From positions 115,001 to 134,145 of the forward strand of contig JACJZS010000005.1 in the NCBI GenBank assembly GCA_020635515.1: DNA of 19,145 nucleotides, read 5' to 3'. The notes below the pieces were generated by a model. The model saw nothing but the letters and a program-made list of their open reading frames with translations, was not told the DNA's origin and did no database searches. Positions 1-6,848 of this stretch are shown here, one piece after another. The DNA is from Flavobacteriales bacterium. GTDB lineage: Bacteria > Bacteroidota > Bacteroidia > Flavobacteriales > Weeksellaceae. Made by a program: the position numbers and the translations under genes. Position 1 is the stretch's first letter. Each line of letters opens with the position of its first letter.

Positions 1-11
1 ATATTTATTTG

Positions 12-874
12 TTAAACGGGAGATAACTCCTGCAAGGGATTAGTTGCTGGGGAGTTATCCTCTTTTAACAAATACTCTCTTGGACTTATATTCCCTAAAG
101 ACTCATGAGGTCTTTGGGTATTATAATGTTCTATCCAGTTGTTTGTAAGCTCTCGAACTTCTACTAAATTTTCAAATCTTCTTACATCCAACACCTCTGT
201 TCTATAGCTTCTATTGAATCTTCTATAAAAGCATTTTGAACGGGTTTCCCAGGCTGAATATACCTAATTTCTATTCGGTGTTTATGGCAAAAATTAGTAA
301 AATTAGCACTGATAAACTCAGGACCATTATCTACTCGTATTGCTTTTGGTTTTCCTCTTTCTTGAATAATCCAATCCAGCAAATTAACCATATACTTTGA
401 CCCAATGGATAATCCTGCTTCAATCCAAAGACATTCTCGATTATAATCATCTATAATATTTAACGTCCTAAATCTTCTATTGCTATACAATGCATCACTC
501 ATAAAATCCATACTCCACACCTGATTTACTTGTTCTGGAGATTCTAAAGCATGTCGCTTACGTACCGGTAGTCTACGTTTTCGTTTTCTTGTTAAGTTCA
601 TTCCTAATTCTTTATATACTCTATAAATGCGTTTATGATTCCATACATAGCCTTTGTTTCTAAGTAAGTGATACATCTTTTTAAATCCATACGTGGGATA
701 TTCTTCTGCCAACTGGTTCAGTTCTGAAATTATTTCCTTATCGTTCCTAGCACGAGATTCATAGTAATAACTACTTCGTTCCAATTGTAAACTTTTGCAC
801 GCCTGCCGAATGCTAATCCCATGCTCTTCAGTAATATGAGTAACCACTTCTCGCTTTTTAGCAGGCGTTACCAC
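12..874 (-). pseudogene. IS3-family transposase OrfB, frameshifted
   Basis: OrfB is the catalytic half of the IS3 transposase (rve/DDE integrase core). It starts with GTG at 874. A HTH_21-like region (IRQACKSLQLERSSYY) is followed by the first Asp in WSMDFMSDAL, the second in VDNGPEFIS, and the Glu in QNAFIE. Just after that Glu the frame shifts near position 221: one A is missing from what should read GAA AGA TTC. The frame then ends at 182, while the C-terminal part (EHYNTQRPHESLGNISPREY) continues in another frame to 12. With the base restored the product would be 287 residues, the usual OrfB length. The gene is either a recent pseudogene or carries a sequencing error. Confidence 0.85.
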
Positions 875-1137
875 TTTTTTGATAAAACATCTTTTAACGC
901 CTCATTTTCTAAAGATAAATTGGTATACATCTTCTTTAGTCTTGTATTTTCAGCTTCTAAGTCTTTTAACTTACTCAGTTGGCTTACATTTTCAATTCCT
1001 GAAAATCGTTCTTTCCAGCTATACAACGTCTGAAAATAAAAACCATGCTTACGTGCCAATTCTCTCGCACTAACTCCGTTCTCGTACTCTTTTAAAATAC
1101 GAAGTATTTGGCTGTCTGTAAATTTCTTCTTTTTCAT
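868..1137 (-). CDS. IS3-family transposase OrfA (HTH and leucine-zipper subunit)
   Basis: This 89-residue protein has the two parts expected of OrfA. An N-terminal helix-turn-helix (about residues 6-45, ILRILKEYENGVSARELARK) binds the IS ends, and a C-terminal heptad-like stretch (about 55-85, LKDLEAENTRLKKMYTNL) is for oligomerisation. Its stop overlaps the GTG start of orfB by a few bases. The junction contains the run A AAA AAG (about 875-881), the classical -1 slippery heptamer that lets IS3 elements make the OrfAB fusion. The gene itself appears intact, but the orfB frameshift would disable the fused transposase. Confidence 0.9.
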   Translation of the reverse strand: MKKKKFTDSQILRILKEYENGVSARELARKHGFYFQTLYSWKERFSGIENVSQLSKLKDLEAENTRLKKMYTNLSLENEALKDVLSKKW

Positions 1138-1207
1138 TCCCTAAATTTATTTATTTTTTAGCTAAATCGTAGGGGTAAATATTGTCCAGTTTTAAGGGAG
1201 ACTTACA

Positions 1208-1302
1208 GGAAAAAATAGCTCTTTTGCAATTTTGGGTTGTGGGTCGGCTTGTGTGAATTGCAAATGTGCTATTTGTGCGGTGGGATTTTTCAGCTTGTGG
1301 CT
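1208..1302 (-). other. Remnant of a cassette interrupted by the IS
   Basis: This stretch lies between the IS end and the core of the first junction repeat. On the gene strand it starts GTTAGCCACAAGC, the form of a cassette 5' end seen throughout the array, and it has no credible reading frame. A 9-bp inverted repeat (TTTGCAATT at about 1221 and AATTGCAAA at about 1246) is present. The rest of the cassette would lie beyond the IS, outside the window. Confidence 0.5.
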
Positions 1303-1425
1303 AACGGTGAAGTATAAGCGTAGTGCGGGATTAAAAGCACTTCACTTTCGGCTTACCAATATTTTTGTTAATTTTCAATACATTTAATTTTATCACTATC
1401 GCCCGCATTACGCTTATACAATGTT
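1303..1425 (-). repeat. attC-like cassette junction, type A (3' end of methyltransferase cassette)
   Basis: The 123-bp palindromic junction begins AACGG and ends ATGTT on the plus strand. Its arms are GTATAAGCGTAGTGCGGG (1312-1329) and CCCGCATTACGCTTATAC (1402-1419), 18 bp with one mismatch, enclosing an AT-rich loop. On the gene strand the left core reads CTACAAC and the right core CCGTTAGCC. The same stem type recurs at 2779-2897 and 15082-15204. Confidence 0.8.
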
Positions 1426-1435
1426 GTAGGCAGTT

Positions 1436-2071
1436 TTATTCTTTTTCAGCAATTAAAATAATATCTGTAAGAAAAGTTCCATCAGGTTCTGGATAGTCTT
1501 TTTTATATGTTTTTATTAAATTGAAGTCATTTTTTTCAAGTTCTTCTTTTAATAAATTTTCTTGGTGATAATAAACGTAGACTTCTTTTCCATCACTAAA
1601 ACTTGTTGTTTCAAATCCCGATTTATTATAATCATCTTCCATTGTGCTAATATAAATCAATCCATTAGGATTTAAAATTTTTGATGTTTTATTAATTAGA
1701 GTTTTACAATCTTCTTTACTTAAATACGGCATACAAAATCCAATAATAATTGCATCAAATTTTTGATTCAATTTATCAATTTCAAGTGCATCATATATGA
1801 TAAATTCAGATTCAGCAACATTTATTTTTGCTCTTTCAATCATATTTGGTGCTAAATCAATACCTAGTATTTTTAAATCATTTCGTTTTTCAAATAAATA
1901 TTTTGAAATATTTCCAGGACCACAACCAACATCTAAAATTTTAGAATTTTTTTCCATTTTATCACAAATAAAATCATAGGTGTCATTGTATAAATCCATT
2001 TGCATAAATTTATTTTCATAATTTAATGCTACTGAATTATAAGTTTCGATTGTTTTTTCGTAATTATTCAT
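1436..2071 (-). CDS. Class I SAM-dependent methyltransferase
   Basis: This 211-residue protein is a probable small-molecule or protein methyltransferase with a Rossmann fold. Motif I is DVGCGPGN at residues 47-54, the S-adenosylmethionine-binding glycine loop. The acidic residue that binds the ribose is Asp72 in GIDLAP, and a motif IV-like stretch FDAIIIGFCMPYL follows around residues 104-116. The length is normal for a stand-alone methyltransferase_11/25-type enzyme, and the substrate cannot be told from sequence. The gene has a 5' leader of only about 30 nt after the cassette core and no promoter of its own that I can see. It is the only gene of its cassette. Confidence 0.85.
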   Translation of the reverse strand: MNNYEKTIETYNSVALNYENKFMQMDLYNDTYDFICDKMEKNSKILDVGCGPGNISKYLFEKRNDLKILGIDLAPNMIERAKINVAESEFIIYDALEIDKLNQKFDAIIIGFCMPYLSKEDCKTLINKTSKILNPNGLIYISTMEDDYNKSGFETTSFSDGKEVYVYYHQENLLKEELEKNDFNLIKTYKKDYPEPDGTFLTDIILIAEKE

Positions 2072-2102
2072 TTTTGGGAACTTTTTTTTGGAAATTGGCT
2101 AC

Positions 2103-2229
2103 AACGGTTTTGGCTATGATTTCGTTACGGAAAAATGGGCGACCATTTTTCCGACGTTGACCGAAATATAGCAAAAATGCTTGGAATTTCCGAGAGGAAA
2201 TTCCGCCGTAATGAATTATAGCCGTTGTT
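2103..2229 (-). repeat. attC-like cassette junction, type C
   Basis: The 127-bp junction has outer arms at 2112-2130 (TGGCTATGATTTCGTTACGG region) and 2206-2223 (ending ATTATAGCC). Inside are two perfect hairpins on the plus strand: GGAAAAATGG-GCGA-CCATTTTTCC (2129-2152) and GGAATTTCC-GAGA-GGAAATTCC (2183-2204), both with GNRA-type loops. The right core reads GTTAGC and belongs to the gene-less cassette at 2230-2632; the left core (gene strand CCGTTGTAGCC) starts the methyltransferase cassette. Confidence 0.8.
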
Positions 2230-2632
2230 AGCTTTTAGTGCTTTTATAATTCATTCCGTTTTTGTTTTTCGGTCAGCTTTTTATTCCAATTTCTTTAATT
2301 TACGTTTTTAGTTCATTCAGCAAACTTGCTCAAATTCCGACCGTTTTTTAATTCAGGTTTGCATTTCGACTATTGCTCAATAACCGTGGGCAATTCCAAC
2401 GTTTTTTCCAGTTCAGATTGCGCAAACAAGCTAAAAAGTCAGCCGTAATTCAATTCAGAGTTTGAGTGAGCAATTCCGCTGTTGTTTTTCATTCCACGTT
2501 TGAGTCGTAATTCCGAAAATTTTGAAATTCCGCACACAGTTTTTCTGATTTATCTACCTTAAAATTCTGAAAAAAAATCGAAAAATAAACCAGGCTTTTT
2601 TCAAACCGCAAACTTGCTCCAGCATTAAAGCT
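2230..2632 (-). other. Cassette without a convincing gene, with degenerate internal repeats
   Basis: These 403 bp are bounded by matching cassette ends: GTTAGCTTTAATGC at the 5' side and the complement of GTTAGCTTTTAGTGC at the 3' side. Neither strand has a credible frame of its own. The longest minus-strand frame through it starts in the neighbouring 143-nt element, and an ATG nine bases inside the cassette gives only about 23 codons (MLEQVCGLKK...). The plus strand shows loosely repeated motifs CAAATTCCGA (2331), CAATTCCAAC (2391) and CAATTCCGCT (2471), each followed by a T-run and a TTCAG/TTCCA motif. It may encode an RNA, be a decayed gene, or be pure spacer. Confidence 0.5.
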
Positions 2633-2897
2633 AACGGCTCGAGGCTTCTCGCCGTTCCCCGATAGGGGTATGGCGTTTAAGCCTAAGATGTGTGCAGTCC
2701 CGTAGGGCTGCACCATCGTAAGGCGAGAAGCCTCGAGCCGATGTGGTGCAATGTCCCGGAGGGCATTGCACCACATCGGTAACGTATAAGCGTAGTGCGG
2801 GATTAGAAGCACTTACTTTCAACTTTTCCGATATGTTTGTTAATAGTTCATAAGTTTAAATTTATCACTTTCGTCCGCATTATGCTTATACAATGTT
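2633..2897 (-). repeat. attC-like cassette junction, type A, carrying the 143-nt element
   Basis: Without the inserted element (2636-2778) this junction is 122 bp, matching its relatives. Its arms are GTATAAGCGTAGTGCGGG (starting about 2783) and CCGCATTATGCTTATAC (about 2876-2892). It is the 3' junction of the large lipoprotein cassette, whose end core reads GTTGTGTGCAG on the plus strand. Confidence 0.8.
2636..2778. repeat. 143-nt GC-rich two-hairpin element, copy 1
   Basis: An 18-bp perfect stem (GGCTCGAGGCTTCTCGCC, 2636-2653, with its complement at 2722-2739) encloses three small hairpins, including CCCC-GATA-GGGG and one with a CCC-GTA-GGG tip. A second perfect hairpin follows, with 15-bp arms (2739-2753 and 2764-2778) and a CCC-GGA-GGG tip. 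The element lies between the CCGTT core and the outer stem of the junction and is flanked by CCG on both sides. It is far more GC-rich than its surroundings and has no credible coding potential. Confidence 0.9.
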
Positions 2898-2909
2898 GTG
2901 TGCAGTTTT

Positions 2910-4661
2910 TCATATATCACTTGGAGTTGATAATCCTATATAAGTCATTTGAACTGGAATAGAGCCATAAGATTGTGTATAACAAACATTTGGGTCGTAA
3001 TTTTGATTCATATTTATTCCATACGCTGATTGTAAATTTGTCCCATCCATATTTATATATAAACTTAACCAGACACGAGAATAAATATTATTAGAGTCTC
3101 CAATAAAATTTTCGGAACTTGATGCCAATTGATTTGTTCCTAAGGGTTCAAAAGGTTGAATTATAAATGTTGATTCTGGAATACCTAATACATCATCAAC
3201 TTCTTTGTAATAAATTGTTCCAGTAAAACTTCCATTAGTTTCTAATAGAAGAACATAGAATTTTATTTCTTTTCCAATTTGCGGACTACAAGAACTTCCT
3301 GAACCTTCTTGTAGAAAATAATTAACTTGATACCAACCTTCAACTTGGTTATTATTCTCTGCATAAACAGTTGCATTATTAATGGTTTCAACTAAAGAAA
3401 ATCCCTCTTTAACAATTTCCATATCAAAAGAAAAAGTTTCATCATTTCCAGATAAAGACTTGAATTCTACATTTTGTCCGTTTTGGGAAACAAGTTGAAC
3501 GTTTGAATTAGAAATGTTTGTAATATTTATAACATCTTCATTATCATCAAATGCTACTATTTCTGAAGAGTTTTGATAAGTTGGCATACTTGGAAATAAT
3601 GCGGAAAGTTTATTCCAATATTCAGTCATTTTAGCATAAGAACTAATAAAAAAACTTGTTTCTGTCGATATATTTTCATCATTTGAATTTATGCTTCTAT
3701 ATGTAGGTTGAGAATTTAAATTAACTACAGATTCACTAGTAAAGACTGTAGCAACAGTTTGAAAAGTAGCTTGAGTAAATATCCAATTTGCTTTTACAAA
3801 TTCTCCTACACTTGACCCAAAAATAATAGCGGCAGGAACCGTTTCAGCAAGTAGGATATAAACTGCGGTAGCTGTAGCTATTCCTGCGGCTGCCAAAGAT
3901 ACTCCAACAGTCGATGGCGAAACCACAATAGCAGCTCCAGCTAACCCAAGCATTTGTAATACTTCTTTAGCACTATTTTTTAACTCAATAGATGATTCTC
4001 CTAAATTATTGGCTGTGCAACTATAAAATTGTTTAAAATTAGTTGAAGTTTGCTGACATTGAGATTGCCTAATTCTTGACATTGTAGTTGGAGCATCTAT
4101 ATAAAAGTTAACATTATTTTTGAAATTTTGAAATGTTTCTTTATTTGCCTCATAATATAATGCCACTTGTCTTTTTTGTTCAGTTGTCAAAGAATTATAT
4201 AAATCCTGAACTTCTGAAAAATAACTCATTGCATTTTGAATTTCTTGTTCAATATATGAGTTAGAATTATCAAGAGCAGAAATGTCTGTATTAAAGTTAT
4301 CGAAAACATTAGAAATTGTTTCTTCGGGATTAGACACTAAAGTTTCCGTAACATTAAATTCTTTGTTTCCTATATCAAAATTCAAAGTATGGTTTCCTGA
4401 AGGAATATCAGGAACTAAAAAAGCAAGACTATTTTCATCTACTTTGTTAATAGTAATTTCCTTATCACCAAATGTTCCTTGGTAAGTATCTAATAATTCA
4501 GAGTTTTCAATAGTTAGTGTAACTAATTCAAACGATTTTACATTAGTGCTTTCTACTATAATATTTGTAGAATCATCAGGAGTTTCAGAATTATTACTAT
4601 CATCACTACTACAACCTAAAAAAAGAGTTAAAATAAAAAAAAGTTTGATAAAATGTTTCAT
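2910..4661 (-). CDS. Large lipoprotein with N-terminal IPT-like domain and central hydrophobic segment
   Basis: This 583-residue protein has a type II signal peptide ending LFLGC (lipidated Cys17) followed by SSDDS, an acidic motif that in Bacteroidota favours outer-membrane/surface export. Residues about 32-108 are beta-rich and resemble an IPT/TIG-like domain. Residues 130-230 are predicted helical with three Cys. Residues 234-286 are a long Ala/Gly/Val-rich hydrophobic stretch (AGAAIVVSP...GIATATAVYILL), unusual in a lipoprotein and able to form one or two membrane hairpins. Residues 330-583 are beta-rich. I do not recognise the family. Unlike its neighbours, it has a 124-nt leader with a possible promoter. 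A pore-forming or surface-contact role is possible but not shown. Confidence 0.85.
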   Translation of the reverse strand: MKHFIKLFFILTLFLGCSSDDSNNSETPDDSTNIIVESTNVKSFELVTLTIENSELLDTYQGTFGDKEITINKVDENSLAFLVPDIPSGNHTLNFDIGNKEFNVTETLVSNPEETISNVFDNFNTDISALDNSNSYIEQEIQNAMSYFSEVQDLYNSLTTEQKRQVALYYEANKETFQNFKNNVNFYIDAPTTMSRIRQSQCQQTSTNFKQFYSCTANNLGESSIELKNSAKEVLQMLGLAGAAIVVSPSTVGVSLAAAGIATATAVYILLAETVPAAIIFGSSVGEFVKANWIFTQATFQTVATVFTSESVVNLNSQPTYRSINSNDENISTETSFFISSYAKMTEYWNKLSALFPSMPTYQNSSEIVAFDDNEDVINITNISNSNVQLVSQNGQNVEFKSLSGNDETFSFDMEIVKEGFSLVETINNATVYAENNNQVEGWYQVNYFLQEGSGSSCSPQIGKEIKFYVLLLETNGSFTGTIYYKEVDDVLGIPESTFIIQPFEPLGTNQLASSSENFIGDSNNIYSRVWLSLYINMDGTNLQSAYGINMNQNYDPNVCYTQSYGSIPVQMTYIGLSTPSDI

Positions 4662-4677
4662 AACGTTGGATTTAATG

Positions 4678-4692
4678 GATTGGACAAAATTA
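4678..4692 (-). promoter_or_regulatory. Possible Bacteroidota promoter for the large lipoprotein gene
   Basis: On the gene strand TAATTTTG (complement of 4685-4692) matches the Bacteroidota -7 box TAnnTTTG. The -33 region has only a weak match (TTTT near 4712-4716). The predicted start near 4678 would leave a leader of about 15-20 nt before the ATG at 4661. Confidence 0.35.
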
Positions 4693-4771
4693 TTGTTTCA
4701 TTTTTTTTATTAAAATATTTGTCGTGAATTACAGGTAAAACAACGTGAATGGTATTTTGAGGTTAGTTTTA

Positions 4772-4785
4772 ATTGCACCACATCG
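4772..4785. repeat. 14-nt right-end remnant of the 143-nt element
   Basis: ATTGCACCACATCG is identical to the last 14 nt of the complete element and is followed, as in the full copies, directly by a junction stem. The rest of the element and the AACGG core expected to its left are gone. The sequence just before it (TTTTA-ATTGCAC) fits the expected cassette start, so a deletion between two ATTGCAC repeats is the likely cause. Confidence 0.7.
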
Positions 4786-4905
4786 GTTTGGCTATGATTC
4801 CGTTGCGGAGAAAAATCAGCGATTTTTCGGAGTAGGAATCGAGCCAAGTTAAATATACTGTTTTTTGGTTTAGCATTTAGCGAGCAATGGATTATAGCCG
4901 TTGTT
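4786..4905 (-). repeat. attC-like cassette junction, type C, missing its left core
   Basis: About 120 bp share the TGGCTATGATT...ATTATAGCC outer stem with the junction at 2103-2229, and contain the inner hairpin GAAAAATC-AGC-GATTTTTC. The right core GTTGTGTACC (4903-4912) belongs to the membrane-protein cassette. The left AACGG core was lost together with most of the 143-nt element (remnant at 4772-4785). Confidence 0.75.
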
Positions 4906-5326
4906 GTGTACCGTTTTTTATTTTTATTTCGTTCAGAATTGCCCAAATCGTAAATACAATTCCTATTAGATAGGGTGTTAATTGGATAAAATCTATTCTT
5001 TCCAATCCGATTTGCCATTTCAGGTTTTGTATCTGCCAAGGTGTGGCTATAATGGCTCCAAGCAACAGAACCAAAATCAATGTCCAATTCCGCTTATCCG
5101 ATTTTTTTTGTCCTATGAGCTTTTTAATCGGGATATAAAGGATAAATCCAACAGTCAAAATTAGTGGCAATAAATAGTTTAAAAAAGTCAGTTGTTCCTC
5201 TTTTGGAGTCAAGCTTGATTGATTCAAATATCCGAACACAAAATTCATCATTAGAATACTAAAAATTGCAAATAATGATATCGGGACTAAAATCAGGCCT
5301 TTTAAAATTCTGTTCTCGGTTTTCAT
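4892..5326 (-). CDS. Small four-helix membrane protein of unknown function
   Basis: This 144-residue protein begins with ATG at 5326 (MKTENRILKG). The frame stays open further upstream, but that part is only the read-through of the 143-nt element and junction. Four hydrophobic segments can be seen: about 9-35 (LILVPISLFAIFSILMMNFV), 47-68, 83-102 and 116-137, with short charged loops between. There is no signal peptide or recognisable motif. The last codons (NGTQQRL, stop) lie in the junction core itself, so the cassette borrows its stop codon from the attC-like site. The leader is only about 15 nt. It is the only gene of its cassette. Confidence 0.75.
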   Translation of the reverse strand: MKTENRILKGLILVPISLFAIFSILMMNFVFGYLNQSSLTPKEEQLTFLNYLLPLILTVGFILYIPIKKLIGQKKSDKRNWTLILVLLLGAIIATPWQIQNLKWQIGLERIDFIQLTPYLIGIVFTIWAILNEIKIKNGTQQRL

Positions 5327-5340
5327 TTCAAATGGTACAC

Positions 5341-5534
5341 AACGGCTCGAGGCTTCTCGCCGTTCCCCGATAGGGGTATGGCGTTTAAGCCTAAGATGTG
5401 TGCAGTCCCGTAGGGCTGCACCATCGTAAGGCGAGAAGCCTCGAGCCGATGTGGTGCAATGTCCCGGAGGGCATTGCACCACATCGTTTAGTGTATGGTG
5501 CGTATCCCGAAGGGTATGCACTATACACTTTGTT
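5341..5534 (-). repeat. Short attC-like cassette junction carrying the 143-nt element
   Basis: Without the element (5344-5486) only 51 bp remain, far shorter than the usual ~124 bp. The stem AGTGTAT.GTGCGTA pairs with TATGCAC.ATACACT around a CCC-GAA-GGG tip (about 5490-5530). It looks like the hairpins inside the 143-nt element. The right core GTTGCCAG belongs to the 361-residue membrane-protein cassette. Confidence 0.75.
5344..5486. repeat. 143-nt GC-rich two-hairpin element, copy 2
   Basis: Identical by eye to copy 1 over all 143 nt. It begins directly after AAC of the AACGG core (GTTGTGTACC on the gene strand) and ends before TTTAGTGTATGG. The right flank here is CGT rather than CGG, so the flanking CCG repeat is imperfect in this copy. 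Confidence 0.9.
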
Positions 5535-5547
5535 GCCAGTAGTATTT

Positions 5548-6633
5548 TTATTCCATTCTATTTAATTCTATTACTCCTTGCATTGCTCCAATTGATTCAA
5601 ATACTTCATCTTGGTCTTGCGTTTTGTTCCATCCCATTTTTGCTAATTCTGTTCTTACTTGGTCTTCAGTTTTATCCTTTACAAAATGGTAATAAGCAAA
5701 GTCCACAACTTCCATAGGTACTCTTTCAAGTGAATAAGATATTATACTTGAAGACAGTCTTAAAATTCCAACAAAATAGGTAATTACTAATTGTAATCCC
5801 CAACTTACTAATAAACCTATCCAACCTGTATTCAATGATTTTATAGTTAATCCTGCTTCAAACCTTGCTTGCATAAACTCCAAAAAACTAAATGGTTCAA
5901 AATTATTTTCGTTCAGAATGATTTGGTATTGAAAATATTGATTTGATATATATGTTATCAAAATCATACCAATTAACAGATAATGTAAATGGTCATAAAA
6001 AGTATAATTACTCACTTTTATAAGCTGTTTTAAAACAAATCCCATTACAATTGCTACTCCAACTTCAAAAAGACCAATTATATAAATTCCTTTTACCGAT
6101 AGAAATGCTACAACATAACCTATTAAAAAGGCTGTAAGTAATCCTCCTAGTATAGGAATCCACAATTTAGGTTCTTTTCGCCCTTTCGGTTGGGGCAAAC
6201 TTTCTGGAATTTCGTAGTCATCCCAGTTATTTGTTTTTTCAACTTCTTTTTCTAACTCTATTAAGGCTTCTTTGTCAAACTCCTTTTCGGTCTGTTGGAA
6301 TGCATAGATAAAAAGCTTGACCCTTTTTGAGTTTCTTCCAATATCCCAGAATTCGTTTCCAAGAGAGACGCTTTTTACTTTTACCTTCCCATAGTCAAAG
6401 GTTACAGTAATTTTCTGTCCCCATTGCCACAAGTCTCTTTTTTTCTTTGCTTCGGCAGAGTTTTCGTCCTGATACACTAAGTCCCAACCAAGTTTTTCGA
6501 AAGTCTTTAAGACAATTGGTATAAAGACAATAGGTTTAAGGTTCGTCCTAAATTCTTCTTCGTATTTGGGAGTCCAAGCGACACTATGATTCTTCTTGAT
6601 TGTCGATTCGTATTTCTTTAGCTCTTCTGTCAT
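5548..6633 (-). CDS. Membrane protein of unknown function with N-terminal soluble domain
   Basis: This is a 361-residue protein. Residues 1-155 form a soluble alpha/beta domain (FEKLGWDLVYQDENSAEAKK... WGQKITVTFDYGKVKVKSVS) rich in Lys, Glu and Trp. Four hydrophobic segments follow at about 157-178, 182-202, 216-232 and 269-290. A C-terminal tail (residues 300-361) includes VDFAYYHFVKDKTEDQVRTE. The positive residues before the first helix suggest the N-terminal domain is cytoplasmic. I do not recognise the family. The start codon lies about 15 nt from the cassette core, with no visible promoter, and it is the sole gene of its cassette. Confidence 0.8.
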   Translation of the reverse strand: MTEELKKYESTIKKNHSVAWTPKYEEEFRTNLKPIVFIPIVLKTFEKLGWDLVYQDENSAEAKKKRDLWQWGQKITVTFDYGKVKVKSVSLGNEFWDIGRNSKRVKLFIYAFQQTEKEFDKEALIELEKEVEKTNNWDDYEIPESLPQPKGRKEPKLWIPILGGLLTAFLIGYVVAFLSVKGIYIIGLFEVGVAIVMGFVLKQLIKVSNYTFYDHLHYLLIGMILITYISNQYFQYQIILNENNFEPFSFLEFMQARFEAGLTIKSLNTGWIGLLVSWGLQLVITYFVGILRLSSSIISYSLERVPMEVVDFAYYHFVKDKTEDQVRTELAKMGWNKTQDQDEVFESIGAMQGVIELNRME

Positions 6634-6647
6634 TTTATATTACTGGC

Positions 6648-6835
6648 AACGGGAAACGGCTTGGTGTCAGTGCGGGATTTCGAAGCCTAAAGTTTCGATA
6701 ATCACAAACCTAAGCCAATGCGGTTTCCGTGTTTGTAAATTTAAAGAAAAAACAAATGCGGAACCGCATTTGGCGACGAAAAAAGTACAAAACCTTCAAC
6801 TATGATTTAAGCCCGCATTGCACCAAGCCGATGTT
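6648..6835 (-). repeat. attC-like cassette junction with an extra nested palindrome
   Basis: Outer arms GGCTTGGTG..AGTGCGGG (about 6657-6675) and CCCGCATTGCACCAAGCC (about 6812-6829) enclose a loop. The loop contains a 61-nt imperfect palindrome (6714-6774: GCCAATGCGGTTTCCG... paired with ...CGGAACCGCATTTGGC). Removing it leaves 127 bp, the standard junction length. The right core GTTAGCTGC belongs to the nuclease-like cassette. Confidence 0.75.
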
Positions 6836-6848
6836 AGCTGCAGGTAAA

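Larger units (their letters stand above)
1..1207 (-). mobile_element. IS3-family insertion sequence, left part cut off by the window edge
   Basis: Two overlapping minus-strand frames encode the orfA/orfB pair typical of IS3-family elements, which transpose by a copy-out mechanism using the fused OrfAB transposase. The right end is probably at 1207: read inward on the minus strand it begins TGTAAGTCTCCC, a plausible TG...CA terminus. The matching left terminus is not recognisable before position 1, so the element runs off the window. It sits in the first recognisable cassette of the array, of which only 1208-1302 remains here. I could not identify the target duplication because the left end is missing. 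Confidence 0.85.

Noticed and set aside
1797..1979. Plus-strand ORF opposite the methyltransferase, and other plus-strand ORFs across the array
   Set aside because: All lie opposite clearly supported minus-strand genes and show no protein family features; they are shadows in AT-rich sequence.
2636..2778. Group IIC-attC intron
   Set aside because: Position beside an attC-like core is suggestive, but 143 nt is too short, there is no reverse transcriptase, and the ends lack the GUGYG...AY intron boundaries and domain V.
2631..2822. Minus-strand ORF through the 143-nt element (peptide containing DVVQCPPGHCTTSARGF)
   Set aside because: The same peptide appears at every element copy (also 4892-5521, 7690-7908, 13709-13981). 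It comes only from reading the structured repeat, and its ends are set by the junctions, so it is not a conserved gene.
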